From contig JAFAYI010000024.1 in the NCBI GenBank assembly GCA_019240475.1, positions 310,001 through 374,000 of the forward strand: a stretch of 64,000 nucleotides of DNA. Direction: 5' to 3'. This DNA comes from Acidobacteriaceae bacterium. Its GTDB lineage: Bacteria > Acidobacteriota > Terriglobia > Bryobacterales > Bryobacteraceae. A program made the translations under genes and the position numbers. This document shows, piece by piece, positions 62,030 to 64,000 of this stretch (positions within the stretch are counted from its first letter, which is position 1; the number at the start of each line of letters is the position of its first letter). Below the pieces are notes generated by a model, which did no database searches, was not told the DNA's origin, and worked only from the letters and a program-made list of their open reading frames with translations.

Positions 62030-63670
62030 TTAGACCAATACCGCGGTGGCCTCCGTGAGTTCCATCGCTGAAGTTCCTGTCCCCGCTACCCGGGCGACGT
62101 TCAGGAAATCGTTCCCGTCGCCTTTCCACGCAACATAGACAGTCCCGTTCATGGTGCATACCGACGGCCCCTGCGGGCTCGTCTCTGACGACGTCGCCTT
62201 GTTTACGAAAGTACGCCCCCCGTCGGTGGAAGACCTGACATTCAGGTTGTCGTTGCCATCGCCTTTCCACAACAGATAGAGAGTGTTGCCATCCGCGCCC
62301 AGGCACGGACTAACCGGGCTCGTTTCGCTCAAGATCGCCTTGTTGGCGAATCCCGTGATGTTGACGCCTGAAACCACCACCTGTGCGACATTCAGATTGT
62401 CGTTGCCATCGCCCTTCCACGTGATGTACAGGTTGCTGCTGGAAGCGCACAGGCCGGGCGCCTGCGGGCTGGTCTCGTTCGAAGTGTACTTATGCCCGAA
62501 TGTGTTCCCGTTGTCGGCCGAGTACATCACATTCAGGTTGTCGTTGCCGTCGCCCTTCCACGCCAGATACAGCCGGCCGCCGAACGACGCGAGCGAAGGA
62601 CTCTTCGGGCTCGTATCGCCCAGTGTCCTCTTGTTGGCGAATCCCGTGATGTTGCTGCCTGAAACCACCACCTCTGCCACATTCAGGTTGTCATTGCCAT
62701 CGCCCTTCCAGGCTATGTAGAGGTTCCCGTTGTGCGCGCAGATAAACGGCGCCTGCGGGCTGGTCTCATTAGAAGTGTACTTGTTCCCGAATGTGACCCC
62801 GCCATCCGCCGAGTACATAACATTCAGGTTGTCGTTGCCGTCGCCCTTCCACGCAATGTAAATGCGGTTGTTCAGCGCTGCGATGGACGGAGTCAACTGG
62901 GTGGTGTTGTTGGTGACGGTCACCTTATCGAACAGGAATTGCGATTTGATGACAGTGGTCGGCGTTCGAATCCAAGCCTCGTGCGTGATCGCGAGCAGCG
63001 ACGGTTGGTCGATAATGCCAATCGAATCCCATGTGAAGAGCGCATAGGCCTGGCTGTTGGGGTTGACTCCGGATGGCACCGCCACATTCAGTTGTTGCGC
63101 CAGCCAGCCGATCGACCCGTAGCCGCACAAACTGACGCAGTGGTCTTCATTCGCGTCGTTGTGAAATCCGGTTCCGAACCAGGTTTTTCCCCCCGCCTGC
63201 GAGCTCCCGGCGCCCCACCACGCCGTTTCCAGTTGGTCTCCCGCGACCCCGATCTTCACCGGTCCTGTCGCAATCGCGCTCTGCAGAGTGCCGGCGTTCG
63301 TCCAGTCGACCGAGGAGTATGGCCCGTCGTCATATGTGTTATCCCCTTCTTTGAACCCATCGTTTTGCATGAACTGCAAGACTTGGGGAAGAGTTGCGCC
63401 ATTCAGCACCCCATGGGCGCTCGCCCAGGCGATGATGTCCTGCTCCGAAATGAATATCTCCGGACTGTTGCAGGCCTTGGCGAACGCCTCTTCCGCGGTT
63501 ACGCAGTCTCCATTGCTGTAGTTGCCCCAGAACGAGATCTGCGCGGGCTTCACAAGGAAGACTGGCGGTGCTCCAATCCCCGCTTTCGAACGGAACGGGG
63601 TCGCGCCGGCCATGACACTTCTTGGTGTGGGCGTGGCGCCGCGCCCTAGACGACGAATAGACTCTGGCAT
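62030..63670 (-). CDS. Papain/C39-like cysteine peptidase domain fused to a six-repeat propeller
   Basis: A 546-residue protein. Residues about 45-235 look like a papain/C39-type peptidase: C56 in NYSNGDCVTAEEAFAKA, H177 in NEDHCVSLCGYGSIGW and D215 in YALFTWDSIGI have the order and spacing of a Cys-His-Asp triad. This is inferred from motifs only. From about residue 250 six units of about 48 residues follow, each with IYIAWKGDGNDNLNV or a close variant and SxETSPxxP; they would form a six-bladed propeller. Blades are very alike, a sign of recent duplication or sequence exchange. No signal peptide is evident; the N-terminus is basic and Pro-rich. AGGAG stands seven bases before the ATG. A small acidic protein gene precedes it. 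Confidence 0.75.
   Translation of the reverse strand: MPESIRRLGRGATPTPRSVMAGATPFRSKAGIGAPPVFLVKPAQISFWGNYSNGDCVTAEEAFAKACNSPEIFISEQDIIAWASAHGVLNGATLPQVLQFMQNDGFKEGDNTYDDGPYSSVDWTNAGTLQSAIATGPVKIGVAGDQLETAWWGAGSSQAGGKTWFGTGFHNDANEDHCVSLCGYGSIGWLAQQLNVAVPSGVNPNSQAYALFTWDSIGIIDQPSLLAITHEAWIRTPTTVIKSQFLFDKVTVTNNTTQLTPSIAALNNRIYIAWKGDGNDNLNVMYSADGGVTFGNKYTSNETSPQAPFICAHNGNLYIAWKGDGNDNLNVAEVVVSGSNITGFANKRTLGDTSPKSPSLASFGGRLYLAWKGDGNDNLNVMYSADNGNTFGHKYTSNETSPQAPGLCASSSNLYITWKGDGNDNLNVAQVVVSGVNITGFANKAILSETSPVSPCLGADGNTLYLLWKGDGNDNLNVRSSTDGGRTFVNKATSSETSPQGPSVCTMNGTVYVAWKGDGNDFLNVARVAGTGTSAMELTEATAVLV
62097..62855 (-). repeat. Six tandem coding repeats of about 145 bp
   Basis: The DNA for the GDGNDNLNV motif recurs six times, about every 145 bp, starting near 62097, 62240, 62390, 62530, 62680 and 62820. 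Similar bases flank each copy, for example TTCAGGTTGTCGTTGCC on the plus strand. Alternate units also share longer stretches, suggesting duplication of pairs. The repeats lie wholly inside the protease-propeller gene. Confidence 0.85.
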
Positions 63671-63713
63671 GATATGTCTCCTGACAGCTTGAGTTGGTGG
63701 TGTGCTTTTCGGT

Positions 63714-63923
63714 TCAGGGCCTCGACGGACCCTCTTCTTCCTGATCCGTCTGGTTCGGCGGATCCGGCTCTAAAACCGGCTCATCGTTCGCCTGATCGCT
63801 TTCGGGAATGTACCGTGGGGCTCTCTCTATTACTTCCTTCGGCGTCGGGATGGCGCCTCTCTTGGGATGTGAACGCCGCTCGCTAGTTGCGCCGTCCCCG
63901 GACGTGCTGCTGTCTTGTCCCAT
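63714..63923 (-). CDS. Small acidic, disordered protein upstream of the protease-propeller gene
   Basis: A 69-residue hydrophilic protein: MGQDSSTSGDGATSERRSHP, KRGAIPTPKEVIERAPRYIP, ESDQANDEPVLEPDPPNQTD, QEEEGPSRP. It is rich in Glu, Asp, Pro and Ser and has no fold signature. The GAGGAGGAG tract directly before the ATG is a strong ribosome site. The stop is 43 bases before the protease-propeller gene on the same strand, so they are probably cotranscribed; it could be a partner, inhibitor or substrate of that protein. No family is recognised. Confidence 0.6.
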   Translation of the reverse strand: MGQDSSTSGDGATSERRSHPKRGAIPTPKEVIERAPRYIPESDQANDEPVLEPDPPNQTDQEEEGPSRP

Positions 63924-64000
63924 CTCCTCCTCACAATCCCGCGTATTTGGCCCTGCTTGCTTTGGGGGTAACTAATGCGCCCTTATGCTACGGCGGCTAA

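Noticed and set aside
62097..62855. Regular repeats that could suggest a CRISPR-like array
   Set aside because: The units are about 145 bp, in frame, and encode propeller blades; there are no short repeats with unique spacers and no cas genes.

Overview
The window reads as chromosomal DNA of a GC-rich Gram-negative bacterium, most likely an acidobacterium of the Solibacter/Bryobacter type. Three things point there: two very large TonB-dependent receptors with an N-terminal carboxypeptidase-regulatory-like domain, a PadR regulator coupled to a duplicated 'orphan' MacB/FtsX-type permease (a pairing very common in Acidobacteriota), and PEP-CTERM proteins beside S53 and M28 peptidases. This placement is inferred from gene content only; there is no rRNA gene in the window.

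Layout. 1-3.5 kb: minus-strand genes for a HAF-repeat PEP-CTERM protein, dihydroxy-acid dehydratase (ilvD) and a FAD-linked oxidase cut by the window edge. 3.7-6.7 kb: a divergent pair, a TIR protein with an FGE-like C-terminus and a membrane protein resembling an M48 peptidase without its zinc motif. 6.7-11.2 kb: a stand-alone GT84 glycosyltransferase, a methyltransferase with a near-leaderless promoter and upstream repeats, and an OmpA-family protein with a clear terminator. 11.4-19.6 kb: MFS transporter, M28 peptidase, zinc-ribbon protein, TonB receptor, PEP-CTERM protein and an initiator tRNA. 19.7-26.4 kb: ppk1, a PhoR-like kinase, then padR plus the duplicated permease. 26.4-32.6 kb: an S53 peptidase fused to tectonin-like repeats, a RidA-family protein and araB-araD.

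32.6-45.7 kb: a decayed gene remnant, an NfrB-like glycosyltransferase, an iron-trafficking protein (YggX family), an orphan secretin, a Schlafen/AlbA_2 ATP-binding regulator behind a striking four-site inverted repeat, an XRE regulator with a periplasmic-binding-protein-like domain divergent from the second TonB receptor, a GT2 synthase and a small membrane protein. 45.7-54.8 kb: a family-5 uracil-DNA glycosylase after an HD-GYP protein, a lytic transglycosylase, a CheY-like regulator, an Omp85-like protein with a preceding small gene, and speA-trmJ. 54.9-61.9 kb: an unknown protein, an NTF2-like secreted protein, a remnant of a second duplicated permease, a DUF899 protein, and a tightly coupled series ending in PQQ dehydrogenase, rlmB and a VapBC-like pair. 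62-64 kb: a protein with a papain/C39-like triad followed by six nearly identical propeller repeats, preceded by a small acidic protein.

The genes fit a soil heterotroph that takes up polymers, secretes proteases and builds surface polysaccharides (three separate membrane glycosyltransferases), with phosphate storage and c-di-GMP turnover. The parts most likely to reward attention are the TIR/pseudo-M48 pair, the AlbA_2 gene with its operator, the protease-propeller gene, and the Omp85-like protein with an extra domain.
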